64,000 nucleotides of DNA from Neurospora crassa OR74A (lineage: Eukaryota; Ascomycota; Sordariomycetes; Sordariales; Sordariaceae). Below are positions 43,624 through 54,618 of this stretch, in pieces. The notes beneath the pieces were generated by a model that ran no database searches, was not told where the DNA came from, and saw only the letters and a list, made by a program, of their open reading frames with translations. The stretch's first letter is position 1. Each line of letters begins with the position of its first letter. The DNA lies in NCBI RefSeq assembly GCF_000182925.2, contig NC_026501.1:4877917-4941916 (forward strand), written 5' to 3'. Both the position numbers and the translations under genes were made by a program.

Positions 43624-45790
43624 TTTGTCCTGTTCTTGAGGAGGATCAAGACAAGGGACAAAGAATATAACAGGAAAGATAAAAAGGAAAACGAGGAGAA
43701 TGAATGGAGAATGGGGGGTTGAGATCGGAAAGGTGATACAGAGATTATCTATGCTGTTATTACACTTAGGGCAAGGAATGTCAAGGAGTGTTACGGCTGT
43801 GATATCCGTGCCTCTGGTGGCATGGCTTGGGTACCTAAGGGATTGGGTCGGCGGGTAGGTACACCCACGGCTCATAGGTTTCTTATATCTGATTGCATTT
43901 GCTTGTCAAAAAGGTTCGGTATCATCGGTCTTTCCCCGATGTACATGTCTACTCATGACATGGCCCCACACATTGGGGAGCCAAGACAGCGAGATTCAAA
44001 TACTGGTGACGCGTCCCATGTTCGGGTATGTAAGAAGCAGCGACCGGGGCTCATCGGGTCAGAAGACAAGAGACCAGATTCGTCTGGCGGAGACCAGAAG
44101 ACGAAAGAGGGGGAAGATAAAGCGCGGAGGAAGTATGGGCGATGCGTCTGAGGTGGGCTAGGTAGAGGTAGTCACCTGGGTTGTATCCGTCATGTCAAAC
44201 GGGGTGTGAGAGAGCCGCAAACTTGTAAGGATTTCAAGTGAAAATAATACTTCTACCTTCCATTCAAGGCAAGCAAGATCGGGAAATGAGAACTGCCAGG
44301 TACAACAGCCCATCGACCGGGAAGCAGGGACGCACCGTCTTGAGCTGGGTATCCCAGCTCAGCTCTTTCCTGGGGTTCCAACCTCCTGGAACTTAACGAG
44401 AGAGCACACGACATCACGACGGCTAGTGGGTAAAGGTACCTACAGGTTCAGCCGATACGGGCCATACTTTCCGAATGTATCTCACCCAAATCTACCCCGT
44501 GTTCGGAAGAAAGGCAAATGCATGATCGGGACTCCGTGACTTTAGAAGTCTGCCTGCTTGTGCTTTCCTGATGGTGTCCTAGGTCCGACCAAAGGTCAGA
44601 GTCATCAAGCTCTTTAACCCAGATCTGCCAGAAAAGGTTTGATATCGTCAATCAATGGAGGTTAGGAATGACGCCAGCTTGGTTGAATCCTCTGTCCGGC
44701 ACAGTCAAGTCTCTGTCGTACCTGGCCCATAGCGGTAGGTACAATAAGTAGACGAGATCGAAACTTTATCACACTTGCGGTATATCGATTGCTCAGGACT
44801 GAACTAGTGCTCCTTCATCTTAATGTGTGGTAGCTCTGCAAGCGAGCATCGGAGAACTTGGACGGCACTTCTCGATCACCACATGCGCACAGGTAAGATG
44901 CGCCAAAGTTGGAGAGAGGTCGCGCCAGCGATAGGCAACGTCTGAATCCGAACAAGAAATTGTTTTCTCAAAATATCGGTTCACAATCTGCAGAACCTTT
45001 CAGTAGATGACTTTGTGGCTGAGAAGAGACAAAGAGTGCTGATATCTACGCGCGGAGTTGAAAGATGACTTGGGAAAAGCGTCGGGCTTCAGCATGCGGG
45101 CTGGCCGCTGTGTGCTTGTGGAGGCTTGTTCTTCCTGAGGGCCGACGACCCATGTAGCTTACGTGTACACCCACCCTCAGATGAATGGTAACGGCCCGTC
45201 TTCTTGGGAATGCGCGGCCCAGGCGGACCATCATTTACATTCAAAAGGGGCAGGCAGTCACTTGCTATTCTTTCAGAGAGGTGGAGCAAGGAGTGTTGTT
45301 CGCCTTATTCTATTTCGCTTTCTTCTTTTTTTATTACACTTTCAGTTTGATTCATGGTCCTTGGGAATCGGCCTTGGGGTTGTCGTCACGTCAACGTATC
45401 GGGAGCGGGGAGAAACAAACCCAATCATCGTCGCGCAAAATACACTCACTAGTGTATCATCTCATAACGCCCGAGAGACCATCTTGATACGTCAGTCTTC
45501 TATGGTCTCAGAAAAGACGACAAAGTCATCCAAAGATCGGGTGTCGAATTTCCTTAACTTGAAAGTCTGTGGCAAACAGGGCAAGAAAATGAGAGCAAGG
45601 GAAGGTGATTGGGACCGCCAGATTCCCATCTTCGTACTTACCATTCCATCGTGTAGGTGTTTGCACTTCGGGGATCTGGTGCACAAACCATTGAGTACCT
45701 TCTGGCTACTAAAGAGCGCCTAATTACCTAGGTATACTAACAAGAGTGGGCATTTAAAGCCCCGCTGATTGGGTATACATTTCCCTCCTA
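43624..45790. other. 2.2 kb intergenic, no gene seen
   Basis: Between the LicD-type gene and a Tc1 element. Frames such as 43822-44151 and 45163-45723 have no recognisable domain. Composition is normal. It ends in the TA target dinucleotide at 45789-45790. Confidence 0.5.
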
Positions 45791-47191
45791 CAGTGGGTAC
45801 CATTTAAAAACGCACAACCCCGCCTTTTTTTCGACTTTGACCAAAACACCAAAAACCACCCTCTTTGTTCAAATGGCCCCCATTACCTCCAGCCCCATTA
45901 AAAAGGCAAAATTCAAGCACTCTACTCCCCGGAGGAGGAATCGGATCTATGCTAGCTACTCTACAGGAACCTCCGCCAAGGATGTGGCCGAGCACAAGGG
46001 AGTGTCTATCTCCCACGTCCGAAGCGTAGTTCGCCGCTTTACCGCTTAAGACTATAGTATCTCTAAACCTGGCCGTGGACGACTACTACTCTTAAATAAG
46101 TATAATAAAAGACGGATTCTAACTATCATTACCAAAGAGCCCTTTATTTAGATCGAGAGTTTGCGAAAAAAAGCATACCCTCATATTAAAAGGGGCTACC
46201 TCACAAATAACCTTAAGAAGTGGAAAATCGGTTACTATTTTGCAACTATAAGGCTATATCTTTCTAATAAATATACTACATCAAAATATACTTGGTCTTT
46301 AGAGTATAAGGATCGTCCCTTATCCTTTTAGAGGACGGTTCTTTTTATAGATAAGTCTACAATTGAGAAAGGAGGTAGAGGATAGCGAAAATGGGTTTTT
46401 CGTCCTAAGGGTAAATACAACTCTTTATCTTTATCTTTAAATATCTCACCCAAAAATTAACTATTTCTCTCCGTTTAAAGCTTATTAACTATAAATCCTT
46501 CCTTCGTTTAGCCGAGGTATAAATTATTTTACTAATTTCAAATATTTTGGGGTATAATTCGTTATAGGGTGAAGAGTAATTTCGCTATCTACTACGGAGA
46601 CCCCAATACCAAAAAAGGAGGTATAACTGCCCGAGTTTATAAACAAATTTTGGAGGAAGAGCTTCCAGGGCTAATAGAGCCTTATATTACCTTTATACAA
46701 GACAATACCCTTATTTACACTTCGAAGTTATTAAAGGAGTAGCTAGCGGAGATAGGGTTCAAAGTTTTATTATAGCTACCTTACTTACCCGATCTTAATC
46801 CGATCGAAAATCTATAGTCTTTACTAAAAGAAAGGATTATTGAAAGATGCCCAGAACTTTCGACGATGCCAAAGAACGAGAAGTCATTAGATTTACTACA
46901 GGAGGTGGCTACTATAGTTTGGTTGGACTTTGAAATCGATGTTGTGAATCGCCTTATTAACAATATACCTACTAGAGTCCGGGCGGTGAGGGAGGCTAAG
47001 GGATGGTATACCAAATATTAAAAATAGATCAGAAGATTCCCCGCTTTCTAAAGTACCCCTCTAACGAGTTTTGGCCATTTTTATTAAGAATTGTGGTTGC
47101 CAGAGACTTTAGAAGCCAGGTGGTCATTCCCAAGGTTGGGGAAAAAATGGCCAAAATTTCGGGGTTGTGCGTTTTTAAATGGTACCCACTG
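45791..47191 (+). mobile_element. Tc1/mariner transposon, full length, RIP-mutated
   Basis: The ends are perfect 32-bp inverted repeats (CAGTGGGTACCATTTAAAAA and onward; 45791-45822 and 47160-47191), flanked by the TA duplication of the Tc1 superfamily (45789-45790 and 47192-47193). The 1401-bp element has one coding region on the plus strand. It looks whole in length, but the transposase frame contains stop codons, so it is not autonomous. TpA enrichment inside, with normal sequence outside, points to RIP. Identical terminal repeats suggest a modest age. Confidence 0.93.
45873..47021 (+). pseudogene. Tc1 transposase, DD34E, with in-frame stops
   Basis: One frame of 383 codons runs from ATG 45873 to TAA 47019-47021 with no net shift. 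The N-terminus has a helix-turn-helix (YSTGTSAKDVAEHKGVSISH). The catalytic triad sits in FIDKS (Asp, codon 160), IQDNT (Asp, codon 277) and LPDLNPIENL (Glu, codon 312). The second and third lie 34 residues apart, so the family is DD34E. FIDKS replaces the usual WSDES-like block; a GAG-to-AAG change there is a RIP-type substitution. Several CAG/CAA/TGG-derived stops make it dead. Confidence 0.9.
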
Positions 47192-47193
47192 TA

Positions 47194-47379
47194 CCACTTT
47201 ATGTCCCTATAGGTGGAGGTATAAATCCTAGCTGGCCAATGTCTTTGCACTTTGCAGTTTGAGCATTGTATTGGGAAACCAATTTCGGCCGCTCGTTCTT
47301 CTGCACTTTTGGGGGTTGCACTTTGAGGGTTGGTCCTGTATACTTCTATGCCTAGAGGCACCATTTTAGGGGTTTCCAT
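47194..47379 (-). CDS. 62-codon open frame abutting the Tc1 insertion
   Basis: ATG at 47379 opens METPKMVPLGIEVYRTNPQ, a charged middle, then IQCSNCKVQRHWPARIY and TSTYRDIKW, reaching the transposon edge. In the empty site the next codon would have been TAG. There is a CxxC pair but no known domain. It may be the end of a small gene or a chance frame. Confidence 0.2.
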
Positions 47380-48121
47380 TGCATAGACCGCATACCTCTA
47401 GTTTATCTGGGCTCGGATTTTAGGTGCTTTGGGACAGGAAAACTGGATAGCGAGACTTCACAGTAGCAGACAGGAAGCCACCGCGAGCCTGTCAACGTGG
47501 AGTCAAGGAAGTGGAAGGGAGCAGAAACAATGATTGTAAGATGCCCTGGTCACTAGGGAAGATTCCCGTCGTGCTTCGATATCTCCAACAGTGCAGGGAT
47601 GTCAAGAGCTGCCTTCCCCTCAACGACCCCGAAACCGAAACCAAACAAACGAACGTCAACAAATCGAGAGCTAAGAGGTCTTACCGTTACGTACCTATCT
47701 GCATCTGCTGTGCCTTTAAGCTCAGCTGTGCATACTCCTGCTACCTACCTACCTATGTCTAGTTCAAGTTCCAGCCGCCCGAGCTTCAATTTCCTACTCT
47801 TTCATGAACTCTTCTCTGGCCGCTCTTGACAAAACAACTTCCCGCAATCGTCGTCGCCGCACCTAGTCGACAACACAAGCAAACAGAGCAAACCCCGCAA
47901 CACCCCCAGGCCCGAGCACCTCTACGGCTTGCTCCACCGAGTCCACCTCCACTCGGGTATAAGTGCAGTACGTGATACGTCACTTCTCCGGCGAACGTCC
48001 GGATCAACTTGAAGAATCTTACGTTCGACCTTCTTCTTCCTTCAACCCCCGAGAAAACATCTATCTGCTAGAAGCTTGACACGAAGCCACTCCAGCGCGA
48101 TCAGTGTGCCCGTCGCACAAG
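47380..48121. other. intergenic, promoter of KDEL-receptor-like gene
   Basis: About 740 bp of ordinary sequence with a CA-rich leader before the start at 48122. No other gene was recognised. Confidence 0.5.
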
Positions 48122-49524
48122 ATGGGATTTCTAGATATACACGGAATCAGCGTAAGTATTAGAACAGAGCCAGACCCGGTACTAACATCACCACAGCGGC
48201 GCGAAGCGCTCCATATCCCCGATCACCTCGAAGCCGCATAGATTACCGGAAGCTGACATTGTACTGGTAGATTTTCAGGTGGGCGGCTGATCTATCTCAT
48301 CTTATTTCAAAATGCATCCTTCTATACTCCATCCATCGCAATAGGAGCGCTGAAGGTTATACCCCTCTCTTTTTATTGACGCAACTACATCCCTCCAACT
48401 AACACTGGCCTGTAGGCGTGTCTCTCATCACACAAGTATTTTATACGCTTGTCTTTATCACGCGCTACACAGACCTTTTCGGCGAAAATTGGTGGGGAGG
48501 ATTTTTAGACTGGTGGAATTTCCTCTTCAAGATCTTCTACCTCTCTTCGTCATTCTACACCATTGCGGCCATGCAGTTCCTCTTTCCACGGACCCGCGAG
48601 CGAGAGAAGGCATGGAAGTTCGGCGCCATCATACTGGGGGCGAGCTTGCTCCTGTCACCTTTCGTGATGATGATCGGTAAGCCCAAGGAGGATTGGGGTT
48701 TTCGAGAGGTAAGTACACCATGCCGCTACGTCTCGCCCTTCCTCCCTTCCATCCTACTTGTTACTTACTAGTCTCTTTCCCCTTCTCAGTGGCTCTGGGT
48801 ATTCTCCCAAATCCTCGAATCCGTCTGCGTGCTTCCTCAACTCCTCCTCCTCCGCCAGACCACCGTTCCGACCGTCATCACTTCGTTATACATCGTGTTC
48901 CTGGGCTCCTACCGCGCCCTCTACATTCTGAACTGGATCGTCCGTGCGCTCGACATCAATGGCCGGAAGCCTGATGGTATCTCCATTGTCTTTGGCCTCA
49001 TCCAGACAGCCCTATACGCCGACTTTGCCTGGGTCTACTGGACACGCCAGCGTGTCAAGCTGCGGAACGGCGGCGTTGTCGACTCCGATGACCTGCAGCG
49101 CGGGTGGCTTCTCACTCATATCTTCGGCAACAAGCGTATTACTGGGGAGCACAGCGCGGATGACGACGAGGAGAGCGCCCCTGCTCTAGGAGGACGACGC
49201 GGGGTCAACGGTATTGGCATTAGCAACGGAAACAGCCGTGGTTCGGCGCCGAGATCCAAGTGGGGTGCTCGTGGTATTTCAGTTAGCGCCGATGACGATG
49301 TGCTTGATAATGAGCAGTCGCTGGAGGATCATGGAGTAACGGAGGCCCTGGATCCGGACGCTAAGATGCACGATCCGGATGACTTGGCGAGAGCCCTGGA
49401 TGACGATGACGATGGGTCGCCGTCGCGGGCAGGAGGTTCGGCGCCTTTACTCGGTAACTCGAGCGACAACAAGAACAACAATGACGACAGGAGGGATCAT
49501 GATAATGCTTGGGCTGATGACTGA
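48122..49524 (+). CDS. KDEL-receptor (ERD2) family protein with long acidic tail
   Basis: Four exons: 48122-48151, 48271-48355, 48416-48708 and 48790-49524, giving 380 residues. Residues 1-220 read as the ERD2 fold: FRWAADLSHLISK, YSIHRNRSAEGVSLITQVFY, TRYTDLF, then WVFSQILESVCVLPQLLLLR and RALYILNWIVRAL, with seven expected membrane helices. The family normally retrieves HDEL/KDEL proteins from Golgi to ER and is about 210 residues. Here a tail of about 150 residues follows, rich in Asp, Asn, Ser and Gly. Fungi often have such a longer paralogue beside the standard receptor. Its cargo is unknown. Exon 2 is placed by the motif DLSHLISK; the alternative acceptor at 48196 soon meets a stop. Confidence 0.9.
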
Positions 49525-49982
49525 TTATAGGGTGCTAGGAGGCATGGAATACGGAATGACTGACGTTTGGTTTCACTCTTATGAATGGTCAATGGGTTGA
49601 TGGATCGCTTTTTTCTTGGGTATGGACTAGGCATTATCAGTATTTGGTCATATGGACGCCCAAATCTTTTTGTCGTCTGCTGCCAAGGTTATTATTAGGA
49701 AGTGACGGCCAGGAAGATGCCGGTGGTTTCAACATCACAAAGGAACCAGTTTCGCAATATCACCAGGTCAACAAGTTGGGGGGCGTATCACCACAAAGAC
49801 CGGGGACTGATATGGCTGTGTTTTACATCAACTTTACAATGTGCAGGTCGATCTTGCTAGGATGGTCAAAAGCATTCTTGATGTGTTACTGCAGTCTATA
49901 TAAGGTATGAAAAATAAGGGCCTGATAGAATAAAGTTATTCAAGTTCCTATGTGCAATACTTCTCTCTAGAAGACCACCATT
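49525..49982. other. intergenic between convergent 3' ends
   Basis: 458 bp holding the terminators of the KDEL-receptor-like gene and the GH76 gene. Nothing else was recognised. Confidence 0.6.
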
Positions 49983-51899
49983 CTACTCACCCTGTACAGA
50001 AAGCTCCCACAACGCTCTCAATACCGCCAACCCTCCGCTTTGTGTTTCCACCGTCCTGCCCCTACCGCGAGTATTCGGATCATTATCATCCACCACTTTC
50101 CGGCTACACTCCTCAGCCACGTTAAGACCCGTCTTTTCCGACCCTTTACTCAACTGACAGCTTCCAGTCAACGGACGCTGCACATTGCTGTCCCGATCTT
50201 TATAAACCACTGTTGGACCTCCTGCCCCTCCGCCTCCGCCTCCATGCAGCAATCTTCCTGCCGGAACCCACTCAGAAGTCTGCGGGACCCCTTGATTCCG
50301 ATAATCAGTCACTCCCTCCATAGGAGCCAACGAATTTCGCCCAAGACGGAGCTCAGATGTCTTGATGTTCAGCAAACCAGCTGTCCACCACATACCAAAC
50401 TTGCCTTGGCTGTCCCTGGTCCGCGCTGCCGCATGCGCGTTGTGCTTCAGCCAGCCGGAATACTGTAGGCAAGCTGCTGAGTGCGCTTTTGCTATGCTTT
50501 TCCAGAGGTCAGGACCGGGAGGTGGTGCTGTACTTGTCTTTGTTGTGTGGCGTAGAGGTAGTTGTGGTTGGGAAATGGGTGAACAAAACGCAGTAAAATG
50601 GTGCATCCAAATCCCCTTGAAAGTCTGCGCATCCTGCGAGCACTCACCCTTCGCATCGCAGACCTCTTCAAGGATACCCGCCCGGCCCAAGCCGCGCCAG
50701 GGCGGAAGCTCGCCTGGCTTGAGGTTGTCGAGGTCATCAACTGGAGAGTCCCGCGCCAGGTCCCAGCCGGTCGCTCGGATGACGTTTTGGATGAGCGTGT
50801 GGCCTGCCTTTAGGTAGGATGGATCAGGATCAACGCTGAAGAGGCTCCGCTGCCCGGTGAGAAGGACGCCTTGGTTGTAGGTGTACAACATCTCGTCGCG
50901 CTCGTCGCACTTGGTATTGTTGCTGCCAGAGGAGTAGCCGGAGATGTGGAAGCCGTCGGCGTAGAGGCCGAGGTCGTTAGTCATGTTGGAGGAAAGCAAC
51001 CAGCTGTAGGCGTCCAGCGCGGCGGCGAGGTACTTGGGATCGTGTGGGTACCATTTCTTGTCTGTTGAATGATTGGGAGGAGACCTGGGCTGCTGGCTGT
51101 GCTCAGAAGAGATGAAAGGTGAGTTGTTCTCGTCCCCAGGGAAATGGAGGTACATCATCACCGATGCGGCGATAAATAACTCATTGGTAATGGCGTTTTT
51201 ATACGGCAGCAATCGAGGGTTCCAGTTCATCCCTCCGCCGCATAGTGTCGTATCCCAGCCGGCGGCTGCCAGCTCCCAAAATATCCTCGCTCGGTGAGCA
51301 AACGCCGGAGTCCACAAAGTCCCGTGCCAGGTACGATTCCGTAACGTTTCTGTTGGAAACTCAACACCATTGCCGTCACCAAAGTCTGACAGCGGCCGGC
51401 TGGATGCACTGCTATATCCCTCAACAAACTTAGTGGTATCGAGCCAGCCCAATACAACCCAGAGCATGTCATCAAAAGCTTCCTGGCGGAGTGCAAAAAT
51501 GTTCTGGCCGAAGTAAAAGCCGATCAACTGGGAGAAGTAAAGAGAGATTGTGTTCTCCGTAGCTGACCACCCCTCTGAGATTTCGATCCCCCTTGACGCC
51601 GCTATCTCGAGGCTTCGATGTAGAGTTTCAAGGGTACCGGCAATGTGTGTCCCCAAGACAGCAGCGGTCCAGTCGATAGCAGAGGGCCATGTGCCAACCC
51701 ATGGCTGGAAATAGACTTCTTGCATGACATCGATAGCGTTCATCATCTCATCGAATAACGTCACGTTGAAGACGTAGTCTCGTCCTTTGACGATAACCGG
51801 ATCATCTTTCCCCAGGTGACGAGGTAGGAATGAGAAGGACTGTTCGGCAGCGGAGGCAGCCGTGACCAAGAAAGCCACTTTGGCCCATTGGATTAACAT
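49983..51899 (-). CDS. glycoside hydrolase family 76-like secreted protein
   Basis: A single exon of 638 codons from ATG 51899. Upstream in-frame codons to 51935 lack an ATG. MLIQWAKVAFLVTAASAA is a signal peptide. Residues about 30-520 fit the GH76 alpha-1,6-mannanase family: the paired catalytic Asp in FDDMLWVVLGWLD, CGGGMNWNPRLLPYKNAI, TNELFIAASVMMYLHF, and later TYNQGVLLTGQ. Fungal members (Dcw1/Dfg5 type) are thought to link GPI mannoproteins to wall glucan, but those have GPI tails. This protein has none; instead a Gly/Asn-rich low-complexity C-terminus (GGGGGGAGG) follows. It is more like soluble GH76 mannan hydrolases. Confidence 0.88.
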   Translation of the reverse strand: MLIQWAKVAFLVTAASAAEQSFSFLPRHLGKDDPVIVKGRDYVFNVTLFDEMMNAIDVMQEVYFQPWVGTWPSAIDWTAAVLGTHIAGTLETLHRSLEIAASRGIEISEGWSATENTISLYFSQLIGFYFGQNIFALRQEAFDDMLWVVLGWLDTTKFVEGYSSASSRPLSDFGDGNGVEFPTETLRNRTWHGTLWTPAFAHRARIFWELAAAGWDTTLCGGGMNWNPRLLPYKNAITNELFIAASVMMYLHFPGDENNSPFISSEHSQQPRSPPNHSTDKKWYPHDPKYLAAALDAYSWLLSSNMTNDLGLYADGFHISGYSSGSNNTKCDERDEMLYTYNQGVLLTGQRSLFSVDPDPSYLKAGHTLIQNVIRATGWDLARDSPVDDLDNLKPGELPPWRGLGRAGILEEVCDAKGECSQDAQTFKGIWMHHFTAFCSPISQPQLPLRHTTKTSTAPPPGPDLWKSIAKAHSAACLQYSGWLKHNAHAAARTRDSQGKFGMWWTAGLLNIKTSELRLGRNSLAPMEGVTDYRNQGVPQTSEWVPAGRLLHGGGGGGAGGPTVVYKDRDSNVQRPLTGSCQLSKGSEKTGLNVAEECSRKVVDDNDPNTRGRGRTVETQSGGLAVLRALWELSVQGE

Positions 51900-53712
51900 G
51901 TTGTCGCGACCAAGCAGTAAAATGATGAGGTTCAAATATTGTCCAGATCGGCGGGCACCAGGTGGCCGTAAACAGATATAGTCGTTCCCAGGGTCAAGAG
52001 ACTGCGAGGATCCAACTCCAGAAGTCTCTCGGGACAGCAGTTCAGTTTATACACTTTCGGGTTCGTCAGATGCGAAAGAAGCAAACAAGCGAGTCAAGCG
52101 CCTACAACAGTCAGTTGTACACTAGTTGCCCAATCCGCCAAGATTGTTGGTATTCCCTCATCGTGAACTAGGTAGAGCTCATGATCCACGAAGATCCGCG
52201 ATGATCCACGAAGATCCACGAGACAGATGTGGATGATATTTGTCTCGGAATTATTCAATGCAACGAGAAGTGGGAGGGTGGTAACGGTTGAGGATGAGCT
52301 TGGTCAGGACTTGGGAAGTGAGACTCACGGCAACGGGGCACGAGAATGACAAAGACCTAAAGGCCCTCGGCGAAGACTTCAAGTAAAAGTTGGAAGTAGC
52401 TATCGGACTGGACCCAACTTCAACGACGACGAGGGGGGGGGAGAGTGTGGATGCGATCCAAACCAGCCAACCCTCGAGTGGGTGGGCAAGAGTAGAGCAC
52501 AACCTGAACAACCAACAGTCATGGGGATTCATCCCTCAGTTCAGGCTGTGTGTATGCCAAGGTCAGCTTGCCCGGTCGATACACCAACAAGACGGTGCCA
52601 GGTGTGGCTGTCGTCGAATCAGTAGCCATCTTGTTCCAGTTCCCTTGAAGCTGAGCGAGGTGAACCAGGATGTAGATACCCTTGCACCAATGGGTAGGCG
52701 GCTGTCCCTGGCAGCTGGCAGTGTTCCTGAAACCGGCAACGGGTGCCTGTCCGGCAACGGGCGGAGCACCTCGCCGAGGGGCAAGAGAGCTGCCTGCCGG
52801 GGCGATTATGCCCACTTGCACCCCGTGCTCCCCACCATGCCCTGTCCGTGCCCAGTTCGAGGCCCCTTCGACTTATTCCAATTCGAACCCCAGTATGTGT
52901 CTCGAACCTCAGACACATGTCTGTTCATTCCGCTGTATGTATTCGGTATTGGGAGCAATAGAATAAGCACGGATAAAGTGCTCCATCTTTCAAGTAACTT
53001 GTAGCGGACGACCTTGAGTCTGAAGCTCGGTACATTTGCTTATAGGCTGAATATACGAGGTAGAGGCAGAAGATGGCTGAAGTTGCAGTTCTAATACCCA
53101 CAAGAGCGTAGCTAGAAGACATACATACGATGACTAGGTACCTCTGTCTATCCTTCCCAGACAAAAAGGCGGTACATTTGGGCGTTTCGAAGCGTACGGA
53201 AAGGCACTCAACTCAGACAAGCATCTCCATAAACTGCGTGTTTACCGATGTCGGAAGTTCAATTACTAATTCCTATATGACTGTACAAGACAATTCAAAC
53301 TATCCTTACGGGATGTTGAAGTCGAGAGGCAAGTAGAACCTGACGCTGTCGTAAATGAGGTTCAAGAAGCTGTCGCTGGAGATTTTATTCAAGGGAGATG
53401 AAGTCCCGATTTTCATGGCGCTTTTTTGAGCGGCAATGATTTTTCGTGAATAACATGAAGAGACCATCCACATGTTCGCAACACTTAACCGCCTGCATGT
53501 CGCTTCTTCGCTGATGTGGTATACAAAACAAATGTTCCACCCGTTCTCCCAAAAACGCCTGCTTGAAAGCCAAAAGACTCTCAATAAATCACCCAAACCC
53601 GATGCCAAAACGCCATTTAACAAGCCCCAAGTAACCCCCTTGTCATCAACTCAGCCGATTATCGTTTCCCGATACGATGTCGGGGTTCCAAATGTCATGG
53701 TCAAAGCCCGTT
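51900..53712. other. 1.8 kb intergenic, upstream of GH76 gene
   Basis: Between two minus-strand genes. It holds the GH76 promoter and the 3' end of adk2. It contains a 20-bp tandem duplication (52181-52220). Open frames at 52390-53004 and 53306-53623 have no domain. GC-rich patches near 52730-52870 are unexplained. Confidence 0.5.
52181..52220. repeat. 20-bp tandem duplication upstream of GH76 gene
   Basis: Two adjacent copies of ATGATCCACGAAGATCCRCG, differing at one base, lie about 280-320 bp upstream of the GH76 ATG. Each copy itself contains two GATCC boxes. A duplicated regulatory site is possible. Confidence 0.75.
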
Positions 53713-54618
53713 CTACTCAACGAAGTGGCGCTCAAATTCGCTGATGAGCTTTGGTGTGATCTCGTCGCTGCTCATGCCCTCGACCTCCCAAAGAACGCCC
53801 TGGCGCGCATAATGTTCCAGGAGAGGCTCGGCTGTTTCCTGGAACTTCTTGTATCTTGCAAGATAAACCTTCTCGTCGTCATCCGCCCTGCGGACCAAGG
53901 GCTCGCCGGTAACGTCATCGATACCAGGGACCTTGGGTGCGTTGAATGTGGTGTTGTAAACCCGGCCTGACGGTTCGTGGACCCAGCGTCCGGAGATGCG
54001 CTCAAGGATAACTTCGACGGGCGTCTTAAGGGAAACGACCAGGTTGATGGGAACGATCTCATCCAGACGCTTAGCCTGGGTTGCCGTGCGCGGGAAACCG
54101 TCCAGCAGAAAAGAATGAGCGGGGTCATTGGAAAGCTGAGACTGCATGAAACCACGGGCTTGCGCTGGCGAGGAGAGGAACGCTGCAACTTCAGCATCGT
54201 CTTGGAAAGAATGTGCCCCCTCGGCGCTGAGGGCCGAGGAAGCAAGCGTCAGGACGTTGCCGGCAGGGTGAGCCGAATTAAGCCATCCGCGCTGGGTGAG
54301 CTCGTTGCTAATGAGGCGGAGGATAATGTCATCTGATACCAAACCGCCGGACTTCATGACACTCTCCACTTTGATACCTGCGCGTGATAATCAGCATTGG
54401 ATTCAGGATCGAAATGAGGGCGTAGGGCGTACGATAGATGATCGCGGAACCCAAGACTCACCGAGAGGAGTCCGTTGCTGGACATTGTATCGAAGCAGAT
54501 CTCCCGAACTGATGGAGGACAGTTGAGGAAACCGCCGGAGAAGGCGTTCCGACTGTGTTCCCTTTCCGACACCAGGCGCGCCAACAAGGATGACGCGGGC
54601 AGCTCGCCGTAGGGCCAT
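53713..54618 (-). CDS. adk2: mitochondrial GTP:AMP phosphotransferase (adenylate kinase 3 type)
   Basis: Two exons, 54618-54462 and 54377-53713 (84-nt intron), give 273 residues. It converts GTP plus AMP to GDP plus ADP in the mitochondrial matrix. The P-loop GAPGVGKGTQ is at residues 13-22, with a short basic start (MALRRAARV) as targeting signal. SSGDLLRYNV, FLLDGFPRTATQAKRLDE and the LID domain (GRWVHEPSGRVYNTTFNAPK, then GEPLVRRADD) are all present, and the LID has no zinc-binding Cys, as in eukaryotic AK3. An insertion (SALSAEGAHSFQDDAEVAA) enlarges the NMP-binding part relative to yeast. All key Arg and Asp look intact. Confidence 0.94.

Noticed and set aside
52730-52870. GC-rich patch with GGCAACGGG repeated twice
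   Set aside because: Two short similar words in a GC-rich patch; too short and imperfect to call a repeat family or site.
53306-53623. Minus-strand frame of 105 codons downstream of adk2
   Set aside because: No domain and lies in the probable 3' UTR of adk2.
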